Shown here piece by piece: positions 8,389 to 17,585 of a stretch of DNA of 64,000 bases. The stretch is taken from assembly GCF_019039055.1 (NCBI RefSeq), contig NZ_JAHOPB010000003.1:124001-188000 (forward strand), read 5' to 3'. The notes beneath the pieces were generated by a model. It searched no databases. It was not told where the DNA came from and saw only the letters and a list, made by a program, of their open reading frames with translations. Within the stretch, counting starts at the first letter, position 1. Each line of letters starts with the position of its first letter. Origin of the DNA: Reyranella humidisoli. GTDB taxonomy: Bacteria > Pseudomonadota > Alphaproteobacteria > Reyranellales > Reyranellaceae. A program made the translations under genes and the position numbers.

Positions 8389-9549
8389 ATGGCCGGTCCG
8401 ATGCTGTTCGAGCCGATTTCGATCCGCGACGTCACCCTGAAGAATCGGGTGGTCGTGGCGCCTATGCATCAGTACGCGGCGGAAAAGGGCTTCGCGATCG
8501 ACTGGCACCTGGTGAATGCCGGCCGCTACGCCGCCGGCGGCGCCGGGCTGGTGATCATGGAATCCACCAAGGTGGAGCGCCGCGGCTGCGGCACGGTGGG
8601 CGACCTCGGCCTGTGGGACGATGCGTTCATTCCGGGCCTGAAGCGCTGCGTTGACTTCATCCGGCTGCACAATTCCGTGCCGGGCATCCAGCTCGGCCAC
8701 TCCGGCCGCAAGGCGCGGCGCTTCCGTCCGTGGGAAGGCGGTGCGCCGCTGAAGCCTTCGCCCGAGATCGACGACTGGGACGAGTGGGAGCTCGTCTCGT
8801 CCAGCGGCATCAACTCGCCCGACACCGATCCGACGCCGCGGGCCCTGACGCTCGCGGAAATTCCGGAAGCCGTCGAGCGCTGGGGGCAGGCGGCGCGCCG
8901 CGCGCACGAGGCGGGCTTCGACGTGCTCGACATCCACATGGCGCATGGATACCTGATTCATCAATTCCTTTCGCCGTTCTCCAACGTGCGCAACGACCAG
9001 TATGGCGGCAGCGAGCTCAACCGCATGCGCTTCGCCATCGAGGTGGTGGAGAGCGTCCGCGCGCACTGGCCGGCCTCGAAGCCGCTGTTCGTGCGCTTCT
9101 CGGTCGAGGACGATTCCGGCTGGGGACCGGACCAGAGCGTGGCGCTGGCGAAGATCCTTAAGCCCAAGGGTGTCGACGTGATCGACTGCAGTTCGGGCGG
9201 CATGCGCGGCTCGCCGGTCGTGAGCGCCGGTCCGGTGACGTACGGCTACCAGGTTCCCTATGCAGACCGGCTGAAGAACGACGCCGACATCCTCAGCATG
9301 GCCGTCGGGCTGATCGTGCATGCCGACCAGGCCGAGAAGATCCTGCAGGAAGGCCGGGCCGACCTGATCGCGCTGGCACGCGAGCTTCTCTACAATCCGA
9401 ACTGGCCGATGGATGCGGCGCAGAAGCTGGGCGTCGACCCGAAGTTCGCCTCGGTGCCGGCGGCGCAGGCCTATTGGCTGGCCAAGCGTGCCCAGTCCGT
9501 GAAGTCGGTCGTGCCGTCGACATACATGAAAGGCCTGCACGTCGACTGA
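8389..9549 (+). CDS. NADH:flavin oxidoreductase, old yellow enzyme family
   Basis: 386-residue FMN-dependent oxidoreductase with an OYE TIM barrel. Diagnostic stretches are LFEPISIRDVTLKNRVVVAPM at the N-terminus, IQLGHSGRKA, GFDVLDIHMAHGYLIHQFLS with the NVRNDQYGGS turn (about 180-210), and ADLIALARELLYNPNWP near the end. Such enzymes reduce activated C=C bonds. ATG 8389 is preferred because GGGGGA ends 7 bases upstream; in-frame starts at 8374 and 8401 are possible. The ribosome site overlaps the leader of the divergent CoA-binding gene, leaving almost no promoter space, so the promoters must overlap or lie inside a gene. Confidence 0.88.
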   Translation: MAGPMLFEPISIRDVTLKNRVVVAPMHQYAAEKGFAIDWHLVNAGRYAAGGAGLVIMESTKVERRGCGTVGDLGLWDDAFIPGLKRCVDFIRLHNSVPGIQLGHSGRKARRFRPWEGGAPLKPSPEIDDWDEWELVSSSGINSPDTDPTPRALTLAEIPEAVERWGQAARRAHEAGFDVLDIHMAHGYLIHQFLSPFSNVRNDQYGGSELNRMRFAIEVVESVRAHWPASKPLFVRFSVEDDSGWGPDQSVALAKILKPKGVDVIDCSSGGMRGSPVVSAGPVTYGYQVPYADRLKNDADILSMAVGLIVHADQAEKILQEGRADLIALARELLYNPNWPMDAAQKLGVDPKFASVPAAQAYWLAKRAQSVKSVVPSTYMKGLHVD

Positions 9550-9633
9550 ACGAGGCAGTCACCGGGACGTGACACCGCCGCGACGCGTCGCGCGTTATGA
9601 TCTTCGCCACCCTGAATTCCGGCGGAGAAGATC

Positions 9634-10173
9634 ATGAAGCGGATTGCGGCAACGGCCCTCGCGCTCGCCTGTGTCCTCGCAATGCCCGTGTGGGCCGCCC
9701 TGAAGCCCGGCGACACGGCGCCGGTGTTCACGGCCCAGGCCGCGCTGGACGGAAAGGACTATGAGTTTTCACTGGCCGACGCGCTGAAGAAGGGTCCGGT
9801 GGTCCTCTATTTTTTCCCCAAGGCCTTCACGACGGGCTGCACGGCCGAGGCGCATGAATTCGCCGAGGCGGCGGACCAGTTCAAGGCATTGGGGGCGACG
9901 CTGATCGGCATGTCGGCCGACGATATCGGCACGCTGCACAAGTTCTCGACGCAGGCCTGTTCCGGCAAGTTTCCGGTCGCTGCCGATCCCGACCTCAAAG
10001 TCATCAAGGCCTATGATTCGGCGCTGATTCGTGTCGGCAGCGTCGGGATTGCCGACCGCATTTCCTATGTCATCGGGCAGGACGGCAAGATCGTTTACGC
10101 CTTCTCGGACCGCAATCCCGACAAGCATGTCGCCAACACGCTGGCGGCGGTCAAGGCGCTGCAGAAGAAGTAG
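9634..10173 (+). CDS. secreted peroxiredoxin (AhpC/TSA, BCP/PrxQ-like)
   Basis: 179-residue thiol peroxidase with a cleavable signal peptide (MKRIAATALALACVLAMPVWA). The peroxidatic cysteine is Cys69 in FTTGCTAEAHEF; Cys109 (STQACSGKF) is a candidate resolving cysteine. FPKAFTTGC is a variant of the PrxQ signature FYPKDFTPGC. It should detoxify peroxides in the periplasm. A GGAGAAG ribosome site precedes ATG 9634. A perfect 14-bp palindrome lies at 9579-9592 upstream. The 3' end overlaps the convergent ABC permease gene by 23 bp. Confidence 0.85.
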   Translation: MKRIAATALALACVLAMPVWAALKPGDTAPVFTAQAALDGKDYEFSLADALKKGPVVLYFFPKAFTTGCTAEAHEFAEAADQFKALGATLIGMSADDIGTLHKFSTQACSGKFPVAADPDLKVIKAYDSALIRVGSVGIADRISYVIGQDGKIVYAFSDRNPDKHVANTLAAVKALQKK

Positions 10174-10960
10174 CCATCCGGTTCCGTTCGGCGCGCTTGC
10201 GCAGGAGATGCGCGGCGCCCATCAGCGCGGCCGTCAGCACGATCGTCAACGTCGAGACGGCGGCGATGGTCGGATCGATCTGGAAGCGCAGATCGTCCCA
10301 CATGCGGCGCGGCAGGGTGACGGCGCCGGTGCCGGAGATGAAGAGCGCCACAATCAGCTCGTCGAACGAGGTGATGAAGGCGAAAAGCGCGCCGACGAGT
10401 ACGCCCGGCTGGATCAGAGGCAGAGTCACCTGGAAGAAGGTGGCGCCCGGCGTGGCGCCGAGGCTGAGGGCGGCCTGCTCCAGCCGCGGGTCGATGCCCG
10501 ACAGGCTCGCCGTCACGCTGGTAACGACAAAAGGTACGGCGAGACAGGTGTGCGCCAGCACCATCGCGATCGGCGTGCCGACCAGGCCGTAGCGGGAGTA
10601 GGCGTAGTAGATGCCGATCGCGACGACGATGCCGGGCACGATCAGCGGCGACAGGATCAGGCCGGCCGCAACGACGCGCATCGCCTTGGGCAGGCGTGCG
10701 ATGCCGAGCGCGGCCAGCGTGCCGAGGAAGGTCGCCAGCACGACGACGGCGCACGCGACCCAGATGCTGACCCAGGTGGGCTTCAGCCAGTCCGGATTGC
10801 TGAAATACGCCTCGTACCAGCGCAGGCCGAAGGCGGGTGGCGGGAAAGTGAGATAGGTCGCCGAGGAGAAGGACACGATCGCCACCACGACGATCGGAAA
10901 GGCCAGGAAGAACAGGATGAGGCCGACGATGCTCGCCGGGACGATGCGCGCCAGCATCAT
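10151..10960 (-). CDS. spermidine/putrescine-type ABC transporter permease (PotC-like)
   Basis: 269-residue binding-protein-dependent permease with about six membrane helices. The coupling motif EQAALSLGATPGATFFQVTLPLIQPG (EAA loop) lies near residues 165-190. Length and the FSSATYLTFPPPAFGLRWYEAYF stretch after helix 1 are typical of PotC subunits. The start ATG overlaps the stop of the preceding permease (ATGA). It is the last gene of the minus-strand operon monooxygenase-binding protein-ATPase-permease-permease. Polyamine-type import is inferred from family; the true substrate is open. Confidence 0.88.
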   Translation of the reverse strand: MMLARIVPASIVGLILFFLAFPIVVVAIVSFSSATYLTFPPPAFGLRWYEAYFSNPDWLKPTWVSIWVACAVVVLATFLGTLAALGIARLPKAMRVVAAGLILSPLIVPGIVVAIGIYYAYSRYGLVGTPIAMVLAHTCLAVPFVVTSVTASLSGIDPRLEQAALSLGATPGATFFQVTLPLIQPGVLVGALFAFITSFDELIVALFISGTGAVTLPRRMWDDLRFQIDPTIAAVSTLTIVLTAALMGAAHLLRKRAERNRMATSSAAP

Positions 10961-11853
10961 CGCATGCTCGTCTTGAAGGCATTGCCGACGCCCGGCAGCT
11001 TGCGCGCCACGGCAAGGATGGCGAGCGCCGTCGCCAGCAGCACGGCGGAGAGCGTCGCGGCATAAGCCCAGTTGAGCTGGTCGACCTGCTGGGCGATCAG
11101 CATCGAGAGCGTGATGTCGCGCGGCCCGCCCACCATGGCCGGTGTGATGTAGAAGCCGAGTGCCAGCACGAAGGTGAGGAGGGTCCCTGCCGCCACGCCC
11201 GACATGGAGAGCGGCAAGATCACCTGACGGAAGGTCATGAAGGGTGTCGCGCCGAGTCCCGACGCGGCGCGGATCAGCGACGGATCGATCTGCCGCAGCG
11301 CATTGGCGATCGGCAGGATCATGTAGGGCAGGAGGATATGGATCATCGCGATCTGCGTCGCGAGGGGCGTGTTCAGGATGCGGATCGGACGGTCGATCAT
11401 GCCGAGCGCCAGCAGCGACTCGTTGACCAGCCCGTGGCGCCCCAGCAGCACCATCCAGGCGTAGCTGCGGACCAGGACGCTGGTCCAGAACGGCAAGAGG
11501 ATGATCACCAGGATGAAGGGCGCCATCGACTTGGCGCGGACCAGGCCCATCGCCACCGGATAGCCCAGAATCAGGCAGCCCAGCGTGACCGTGACCGAGG
11601 TGTTGATTGTGATCCAGAACGTCTTCTGGAAAACCACGTCGTCGAAGAGGGTGGCGTAGTGAGAGAGCGTCCAGGAAGGATCGTTCACGCTTCGCAGCAG
11701 CATCGCCACGACGGGCAATGCGTAGAAGACAAGCATGTAGACAAGAAGTGGCGCCGCCAGCAGCAGGGGCACCGCACGGCGCCAGTCGAACGGTGCCGAC
11801 TGCGGTCGGGCGACCGCAAGGGCAAGCGAGGCGGGCTGTGCGACCTCAGACAC
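10957..11853 (-). CDS. spermidine/putrescine-type ABC transporter permease (PotB-like)
   Basis: 298 residues from a GTG at 11851-11853, chosen because it has a GAGGT ribosome site 6 bases upstream and leaves an 8-bp gap to the ATPase stop; the longer upstream frame is only overlap with the ATPase gene. About six membrane helices, with the EAA loop RAASGLGATPFMTFRQVILPLSMSG (about 195-220). PotB/PotC heterodimers form the membrane channel, and the gene order ATPase-PotB-PotC is conserved in the family. Confidence 0.88.
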   Translation of the reverse strand: MSEVAQPASLALAVARPQSAPFDWRRAVPLLLAAPLLVYMLVFYALPVVAMLLRSVNDPSWTLSHYATLFDDVVFQKTFWITINTSVTVTLGCLILGYPVAMGLVRAKSMAPFILVIILLPFWTSVLVRSYAWMVLLGRHGLVNESLLALGMIDRPIRILNTPLATQIAMIHILLPYMILPIANALRQIDPSLIRAASGLGATPFMTFRQVILPLSMSGVAAGTLLTFVLALGFYITPAMVGGPRDITLSMLIAQQVDQLNWAYAATLSAVLLATALAILAVARKLPGVGNAFKTSMR

Positions 11854-11861
11854 GGCCCACC

Positions 11862-12998
11862 TCAGACAAGGATCGTATCCGCGACCGACCAGGCGATTTC
11901 CGCCCGCTCGCCGACGGCGCGGCGGCGGATGGCGGCGCTGGACGGCTCCTTGAGCACGATCGAGGTGCCGTCGCCGGCCTGCAGCATGTAGCGGCAGCGC
12001 TCGCCGGCAAAGACTGCTTCGGTGACGGTGACGCTCATCCGGTTCTGCGGTGTCGTTGCAGCCCATGCACTGTCCGCAAATCGCAGGCGCTCCGGCCGGG
12101 TCGTGAGGGTCACCTTCTCGCCGCTAACGGGCCGGCCGGGACACAGGGCGCGGATGAGGGTGCCGTCGCACTCGGCGATGACCACGTCATCCTCCATGCC
12201 GCGCACGACCGCCGGCAGGAAGTTCGATTCGCCGATGAAACCCGCGACGAAGCGATTGTCAGGTCGGTCGTAGAGATCCTCCGGGCGCCCGACTTGCGCC
12301 ACCTTGCCGTCGTTCATGACGGCGATGCGGTCGGACATGGTGAGCGCTTCTTCCTGATCGTGCGTCACGTAGATGAAGGTGATTCCGAGATCAGCATGCA
12401 GGCGGCGCATCTCGAGTTGCAGATTTTCGCGAAGCTGCTTGTCGAGCGCGCCCAGCGGCTCGTCCATAAGCAGCAGGCGCGGCTTGAAGACGACGGCGCG
12501 GGCCACGGCGACACGCTGCTGCTGGCCGCCCGAAAGCTGGCGCGGATAGCGGGCGCCGTAGCCGGGCAGGTGCACCAGCTCCAGCGCTTCCGCCACCAGC
12601 CTGGCCCGCTCGGCCTTCGGCACGCCGCGCTGCTTCAGCGGGAATCCGATATTCTCCTCGACGGTGAGGTGGGGAAAGAGCGCGTAGTTCTGGAACACCA
12701 TGCCGATGTTGCGCCGGTAGGGCGGCATGGCGACGACCGACGTGCCGTCTATGGCGATGTCGCCCGCGGTCGGCGTCTCGAAGCCGGCGATCATCATCAG
12801 GGTGGTGGTCTTGCCCGAGCCGCTGGGGCCGAGAAGCGTCAGGAACTCGCCCGAGCGGATGTCGAGCGAGACGCCATCCACGGCTTTGGCGGCGGCATTG
12901 GCGCGATCGTAGGTCTTCTCCAGGCTGGAGAGCGTCACCGACGCGCCCCGGCCGGACAGAGGATCCGAGCCAGTCCGGCTCGCGCCAGTGCCGTTCAT
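11862..12998 (-). CDS. spermidine/putrescine-type ABC transporter ATPase (PotA-like)
   Basis: 378-residue ATPase with Walker [11 protein letters not shown], signature [16 protein letters not shown], Walker [15 protein letters not shown] and switch His in [12 protein letters not shown]-terminal TOBE-like domain (about 280-375) is the regulatory region of the PotA/FbpC/CysA group. It starts 4 bp after the stop of the binding protein gene and ends 8 bp before the PotB-like start, so expression is coupled. Family members energise import of polyamines, polyols or iron; here the PotB/PotC partners favour the polyamine-like branch. Confidence 0.9.
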   Translation of the reverse strand: MNGTGASRTGSDPLSGRGASVTLSSLEKTYDRANAAAKAVDGVSLDIRSGEFLTLLGPSGSGKTTTLMMIAGFETPTAGDIAIDGTSVVAMPPYRRNIGMVFQNYALFPHLTVEENIGFPLKQRGVPKAERARLVAEALELVHLPGYGARYPRQLSGGQQQRVAVARAVVFKPRLLLMDEPLGALDKQLRENLQLEMRRLHADLGITFIYVTHDQEEALTMSDRIAVMNDGKVAQVGRPEDLYDRPDNRFVAGFIGESNFLPAVVRGMEDDVVIAECDGTLIRALCPGRPVSGEKVTLTTRPERLRFADSAWAATTPQNRMSVTVTEAVFAGERCRYMLQAGDGTSIVLKEPSSAAIRRRAVGERAEIAWSVADTILV

Positions 12999-13002
12999 GG
13001 CT

Positions 13003-14106
13003 TCAGCTCAACAGCCACTTGTTGAACTTTGGAATGACCGTCTCGCGATTATCGATCCACCAATCGTAGTTGTAGTTGACGAGTTGCTTCTTGATGTCCG
13101 GCGCGCTGGGCAGAACGGCCAGCCGTTCCGCCGGAATGTACTCGTTCGACTTGGCGTTCACCGAGCCGTAGGGGATGCCGAGACAGACGCGGGCCTGCGG
13201 GATGGCCATGGTCGAATAGGCGGCGAACTTCATGGCGTTGACCTTGTTCTTGGCGCCCTTGGGGATACCCCAGGCATCCCGCTTCAGCAGACCCTGGTTC
13301 CAGTTGACGGCCGCCGGCACGCCGGCGGACTGAAGTGCAGCCATCCGGCCGTTCCATACCGTGGTCATCGTGACCTCACGGTCGGTCAGCAGCTGGATCG
13401 GCACGGCGCCGGTGTCCCACCACTTGAAGACGTCCTTCTTGATCTTGGCGTAGCTCGCCAGCGCCTTGTCGACGTCGATCGGATAGAGCTGATCCGGTGG
13501 TACACCGGCCGCCATCAACGCAAATTCCATCTCGGGCCAGCCGCCGCTGTTGGTCCCGAACATGGCGCGATCGCCGGGGAATTTCTTGGTATCCCAGAAG
13601 TCTGCCCAACCGGAGGGCACGGCGCCCTTGAAGGCATCGGTGCGGTAGGCGAGGACCTGCGCCCAGACCAGCATCTCGAGCCCATACTCGAAGCGGTACT
13701 GCTTCTCGACGCCCGGATCGACGATGTCGTAGTCGATCTTCTCGAAGTAGTCGCCGCGCTTCTGGAGGTTCATGATCGAGCCACGGCTGAGCTGGGCCAT
13801 GTCCCATTCGACGTTGCCGGTGTCGACCATGGCCTTGATCTTGGTTGCGTCGGAACCCGGGAAAGCGCGCACCTTGATTCCCGTGATTTTCTCGAAGGGC
13901 TCGAAATAGGCCTTTTGCTGAACCTCCTGCATCGAGCCGCCGAAGGTGGCGATGCGGACCTCGCCGCTCCCCTTGAGGATGTCGGGCACCGTCGTTTGCT
14001 CGGGCCAGGCGGCCTGGCCGAAGCTCGGCCGGATGAAAGGGGCCGCCACGAGGCCCGCACCCACGATACCGAGAGTAGCGCGCCGGCCGATTGTCTTCCT
14101 GCTCAT
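13003..14106 (-). CDS. extracellular solute-binding protein, PotD-like
   Basis: 367-residue periplasmic binding protein of ABC cluster family 1 (PotD/spermidine-putrescine type). The N-terminus MSRKTIGRRATLGIVGAGLV is a twin-arginine-like signal, so Tat export is possible. Mature-domain features include EVRIATFGGSMQEVQQKAYF (lobe 1 start), EWDMAQLSRG and AFKGAVPSGWADFWDTKKFPGDRA, a stretch shared by PotD-like proteins. Start at ATG 14104-14106, 25 bp after the monooxygenase gene. It delivers ligand to the ATPase/permease genes that follow. Confidence 0.88.
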   Translation of the reverse strand: MSRKTIGRRATLGIVGAGLVAAPFIRPSFGQAAWPEQTTVPDILKGSGEVRIATFGGSMQEVQQKAYFEPFEKITGIKVRAFPGSDATKIKAMVDTGNVEWDMAQLSRGSIMNLQKRGDYFEKIDYDIVDPGVEKQYRFEYGLEMLVWAQVLAYRTDAFKGAVPSGWADFWDTKKFPGDRAMFGTNSGGWPEMEFALMAAGVPPDQLYPIDVDKALASYAKIKKDVFKWWDTGAVPIQLLTDREVTMTTVWNGRMAALQSAGVPAAVNWNQGLLKRDAWGIPKGAKNKVNAMKFAAYSTMAIPQARVCLGIPYGSVNAKSNEYIPAERLAVLPSAPDIKKQLVNYNYDWWIDNRETVIPKFNKWLLS

Positions 14107-14131
14107 GGTGTCATCCCTTCGTTCGGCTGGA

Positions 14132-15448
14132 TCAGTAGGCCAGAAGATTGTCCCTGAACTGCTTGTGCTCGTAGGCCTTGCGCACCAGGCCGCGGTCCTG
14201 GAGCGCGGGCACCAGACCGTCCTCGATCTCGGCCAGGGTGCGGCGGTTGACGTTGGGCATGGAGAAGAGGAAGCCGTCGCCACCGACTTCCTGCATGACC
14301 TCGCCCATTCGCGCGGCCACCGAATCGCAGGTGCCGCAGAGGTCGATCGACAAGTCGACGGCATTGAACGAGGCCATCGTCTTGCGGATCGAGCGGCCGT
14401 TGGCCAATGCCCGGAACTGCTCGAGGTTGAGCTGGTGGCCATTGGTGGTCACGTCGTCGGGCAGGGGCTTGTCGAGGTCGAACTTGCCGAAGTCGATGTT
14501 GGTGACCTTGCCGAAGTGGGCGAGGCGCTCCTGGATGTTGGCCTGCGCCATGCTCTCGCGCTTCTTCTTGCGCTCCAGTGCCTCTTCCATGGTCTCGCCG
14601 AGGATCGGATTGATGAGGTACAGCACCTTGCAATCGCTCGGCTTGCGGCCCTGCGCGACCATGTGCTTGTGCACGTCGTCGCGGTAGGCGCGCATGGCGT
14701 CGATGCCCTTGGCGTTGACGACGATCGTGTCGGCATGGGCGGCGGCGAAGCGGCGGCCGCGCGGCGAGCCGCCGGCCTGGGCAATCACCGGCCGGCCCTG
14801 CGGGCTGGGGCCCGAGTTGAGCGGGCCGCGGGTCTGGAAGTACTTGCCGGCGTAGTTCACGCCGTGGACCTTGGTGTGGTCGATCAGGTTCCCGCTCTTG
14901 CGGTCGGCGATGATCGCGCCGGGCTCCCACGAGCCCCAGAGGCCGCGGACCACGTCCATGTACTCGTCGGCCATGTCGTAGCGCAGGTCGTGCTCGGGCA
15001 TGCCGGGCATGCCGAAGTTCATCGCCGCGAAATCGGAGCTGCCGGTGACGGCGTTCCAGCCGGCACGGCCCGCCGACACCTGGTCGAGTGTCGCCATGAG
15101 TCGGGCCAGCAGATAGGGGTGATAGGCATAGGTGCCGAAGGTCGGCACGATACCGATGCGCGAGGTCACCTGGGTCATCAGCGCGGCGACCACGGACGGG
15201 TCCTGCCGCGGCACGGCGATGGCCTTCTTAAGATAGATCTCGGTCGAGCCCCCGAAGCTCTCGCCCACATAAGAGGAGTCTTCGAGAAGGATGTAGTCGA
15301 AGCAGGCCCGCTCCAGGCTACGGGCCATGTCGAGGAACAGTTCCGGCTGCTCCCAGGTCGTCCCGATGTGTCCGGTCCAGGGTTCTCCCCAGGCCTGCAC
15401 ACTGGAGCCTTGCAAGAACCACGCGAGATGAAATGGGTTGGTCGCCAC
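14132..15448 (-). CDS. flavin-dependent monooxygenase, NtaA/SnaA/DszA family
   Basis: 438-residue luciferase-like monooxygenase. The start is taken as GTG 15446-15448 (VATNPFHLAWFLQG) with GGAGGG five bases upstream, because FHLAWF is where NtaA/DszA proteins normally begin; an upstream in-frame ATG would add 30 unlike residues. Motifs: EDSSYVGESFGG, GIVPTFGTYAYHPYLLARLMATLDQVSAGRAGWN, AEHDLRYDMADEYMDVVRGLW, and GRPVIAQAGGSPRGRRFAA. Family members use FMNH2 from a partner reductase to oxidise chelators, sulfur compounds or antibiotics. It heads the PotABCD-like operon, so its substrate may be what that transporter imports (inference). Confidence 0.88.
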   Translation of the reverse strand: MATNPFHLAWFLQGSSVQAWGEPWTGHIGTTWEQPELFLDMARSLERACFDYILLEDSSYVGESFGGSTEIYLKKAIAVPRQDPSVVAALMTQVTSRIGIVPTFGTYAYHPYLLARLMATLDQVSAGRAGWNAVTGSSDFAAMNFGMPGMPEHDLRYDMADEYMDVVRGLWGSWEPGAIIADRKSGNLIDHTKVHGVNYAGKYFQTRGPLNSGPSPQGRPVIAQAGGSPRGRRFAAAHADTIVVNAKGIDAMRAYRDDVHKHMVAQGRKPSDCKVLYLINPILGETMEEALERKKKRESMAQANIQERLAHFGKVTNIDFGKFDLDKPLPDDVTTNGHQLNLEQFRALANGRSIRKTMASFNAVDLSIDLCGTCDSVAARMGEVMQEVGGDGFLFSMPNVNRRTLAEIEDGLVPALQDRGLVRKAYEHKQFRDNLLAY

Positions 15449-15615
15449 GCACGCCCTCCGATCCGCCCAGACACCGGATCGGAGACGCAAATACTGTGCC
15501 GAAAATTCGCAGGGCGGCTCTGCGTGCCGCAGGGGCAAGAGTGCGTCGCACCCCCGCTAAAGTTGCGTTACGATGACCGCCACGGTATCGGCCGACACAC
15601 AAGCAGGAGCGCGAG

Positions 15616-16377
15616 ATGGATACGGTGATGCAATCCGACAAGCAGGATATGACCGAAGCCGAATGGCAGGCTCGTTGCGACCTGGCGGCGCTCTACCGGA
15701 TTACCGACCTCTTCGGCTGGACCGACACGATCGACACCCACATGACGGTGCGCATCCCGGGCGAGCCCAAGTGCTTCCTCATCAACAACTACGGCGACCT
15801 GTTCGACGAGATCACCGCGTCGAGCCTCGTGAAGATGGACATCGACGGCAACGTCTACGCCAAGGACGGCAAGTTCAACGCCGCGGGCTTCACCATCCAT
15901 AGTGGTGTCTACAAGGCACGCCCCGATGCAAACTGCGTGATGCATACGCACACCCGCGCCGGCACCGGCGTCTCGGTCCTGAAGAAGGGCATTCGCCCGA
16001 TCAGCCAGGACGCGCTCTCGGTTTATGACGACCTCGTCTATCACGAGTACGGCATGCCGACGTCCCAGGAAGAATGCGACGCGCTGGGCGTCTCCTGCCA
16101 GCACGGCAACTCGGTGGTGCTGCGCAACCACGGCCTGCTGACCGTCGGCGGCACGATCCCGGGCGCGCTGCGGCGCATGTACATGCTCGAGCGTGCCTGC
16201 GAGGTCGAGGTCATCGCCCGCAGCCTCGACGAAGAGGCCGCGCCGATCGAGGAGGATGTCATCCGCCAGTACGGTGAGCGCGCCAAGCAGCAGCGCGCCA
16301 ATCCGGAGTACGGCATGACCTACTGGAAGGCCGCGCTCCGCCAGATCGAGGGCAAGGGCATCGACTGGCGCCAGTAA
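15616..16377 (+). CDS. class II aldolase/adducin family protein
   Basis: 253-residue zinc-dependent aldolase-fold protein. The metal-site histidines are visible in VMHTHTRAG (HTH) and in VVLRNHGLL, as in fuculose-phosphate aldolase and the adducin head domain. Other family marks are TDLFGWTDTIDTHMTVRIPG and FTIHSGVYKARPDANCVMHT. It may be an aldolase, epimerase or decarboxylase; sequence alone does not decide. It starts 167 bp from the divergent monooxygenase gene and is followed by a clear terminator, so it is monocistronic. Confidence 0.87.
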   Translation: MDTVMQSDKQDMTEAEWQARCDLAALYRITDLFGWTDTIDTHMTVRIPGEPKCFLINNYGDLFDEITASSLVKMDIDGNVYAKDGKFNAAGFTIHSGVYKARPDANCVMHTHTRAGTGVSVLKKGIRPISQDALSVYDDLVYHEYGMPTSQEECDALGVSCQHGNSVVLRNHGLLTVGGTIPGALRRMYMLERACEVEVIARSLDEEAAPIEEDVIRQYGERAKQQRANPEYGMTYWKAALRQIEGKGIDWRQ

Positions 16378-16402
16378 CCCTCCAGGCTCAGGGCCAAACG
16401 TA

Positions 16403-16428
16403 AAGAGCGCGCCGCAAGGCGCGCTCTT
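16403..16428 (+). terminator. intrinsic terminator after class II aldolase gene
   Basis: Perfect 11-bp stem (16403-16413 with 16418-16428), GCAA tetraloop, A-rich 5' side and a T-containing 3' side, 25 bp after the aldolase stop. Confidence 0.75.
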
Positions 16429-16458
16429 CTGATTCAGGGTAGGGCAGTCATATGAATT

Positions 16459-16558
16459 AAGGATCCCTCATTTCGTTCGGGATGACACCGATTCTAGAAT
16501 CGGCGCACTGCGAAAGCCCAAGCAATGGTGTCATCCCGAACGACAGTGAGGGATCCTT
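16459..16558. repeat. 100-bp intergenic palindromic (REP/MITE-like) element
   Basis: Two long arms, 16459-16489 and 16527-16558, are inverted copies differing by a one-base gap and a mismatch. Each arm carries AGGATCCCTCA and TCGTTCGGGATGACACC or its complement. Between the arms sits a perfect 16-bp palindrome (16488-16503, CCGATTCTAGAATCGG). No open frame. The GTCATCCCGAACG...GAGGGATCCT arms look like a dispersed repeat unit. It fills the space between the aldolase terminator and the Bug protein stop. Confidence 0.7.
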
Positions 16559-16578
16559 CGCTTCGGAGGCGGGCGTTC

Positions 16579-17556
16579 CTATTTGGCGGGCGCCGACAGC
16601 TTGACGATCTCGGTCCAGCGGCGAAGCTCGCCGGCGAGATAGGCGCTCAACTCGGCGGGACCGCCGCGCCTGTCCTCGATGCCCTGGACGCGGAAAGACT
16701 CCTTGAGCTTCGGACTGTCCAGCGCCTTGTCGACGGCGCGGTAGAGCTTCTCCACGATCGGCTGCGGCGTACCCTTCGGCGCCATCATGTAGAAGGAGAC
16801 GTCGGCCACGATATCGGGATAGCCCAACTCCTTGAAGGTCGGGGTGTCGGGAAACACCGCGGCCCGCTTTTCGCCGGTGACGGCGAGCAGGCGCGCCTGC
16901 TTGGCGTTGTAGACCGGCACGCCGGAGGCGACCGGCGTGAACCAGATCTGGATGCGGTTGGTCAGCAGGTCGCCCAGCGCGTCGGTCGTGCTCTTGTAGG
17001 GCACCATCACCGTGTTGATCTTGGCCGCGCGATTGAGCATCTCGCCCAGGAACTGCGGCACGCCGCCGACGAAGCCCGAGAAATTGATCTTGCCGGGTTC
17101 CCGGCGGGCGAGTTCGACCAGCTCGGCGACATTCTTTGCCGGCAGTTCGTTGGGCACGAACATCGAATAGAGCACGCCGCCGGTAAAGCTGACGGGCGCG
17201 AAGTCGTTGAGCAGGTTGGCGGTCGTGTTGCCGGTCGCCTGGTTGATGATGTTGCTCAGCGAGGCGATCACCACCGTATGGCCGTCGGGGCGCGACTTCG
17301 CGACATAGTCGGCGCCGATATTGCCCGTGGCGCCAGGCCGGTTCTCGACGATGACGCTTTGACCCAGGGTCGCCGTCATGTCCTGGGCGAGCAGGCGGGC
17401 GATGATGTCGTTGGTCGTTCCGGGACCGAACGGCGCGACGATCGTGATCGGCTTGCCCTGCTGGAAGTCCTGCGCCTGCGCTGGAGCCGTCGCCGCCGCG
17501 ACACTCGCCATCGCCGATGCGACGGCTGCGCGCCGCGACAATTTCATGATCCTCAT
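16579..17556 (-). CDS. Bug/TctC-family periplasmic binding protein
   Basis: 325-residue tripartite tricarboxylate transporter-type receptor. Signal peptide ends at AQAQ (about residue 29) and the mature part starts QGKPITIVAPFGPGTTNDIIARLLAQ, the hallmark of Bug proteins. GATGNIGADYVAKSRPDGHT and NFSGFVGGVPQFLGEML are further family marks. The GGGAGAG ribosome site supports ATG 17556; a second in-frame ATG is three codons in. No TctA/TctB membrane genes are near, so it is an orphan receptor, as is usual for this family. It lies 29 bp after the enoyl-CoA hydratase homologue. Confidence 0.9.
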   Translation of the reverse strand: MRIMKLSRRAAVASAMASVAAATAPAQAQDFQQGKPITIVAPFGPGTTNDIIARLLAQDMTATLGQSVIVENRPGATGNIGADYVAKSRPDGHTVVIASLSNIINQATGNTTANLLNDFAPVSFTGGVLYSMFVPNELPAKNVAELVELARREPGKINFSGFVGGVPQFLGEMLNRAAKINTVMVPYKSTTDALGDLLTNRIQIWFTPVASGVPVYNAKQARLLAVTGEKRAAVFPDTPTFKELGYPDIVADVSFYMMAPKGTPQPIVEKLYRAVDKALDSPKLKESFRVQGIEDRRGGPAELSAYLAGELRRWTEIVKLSAPAK

Positions 17557-17585
17557 GAGTTCTCTCCCTTTGCTTTCTTGATTGT

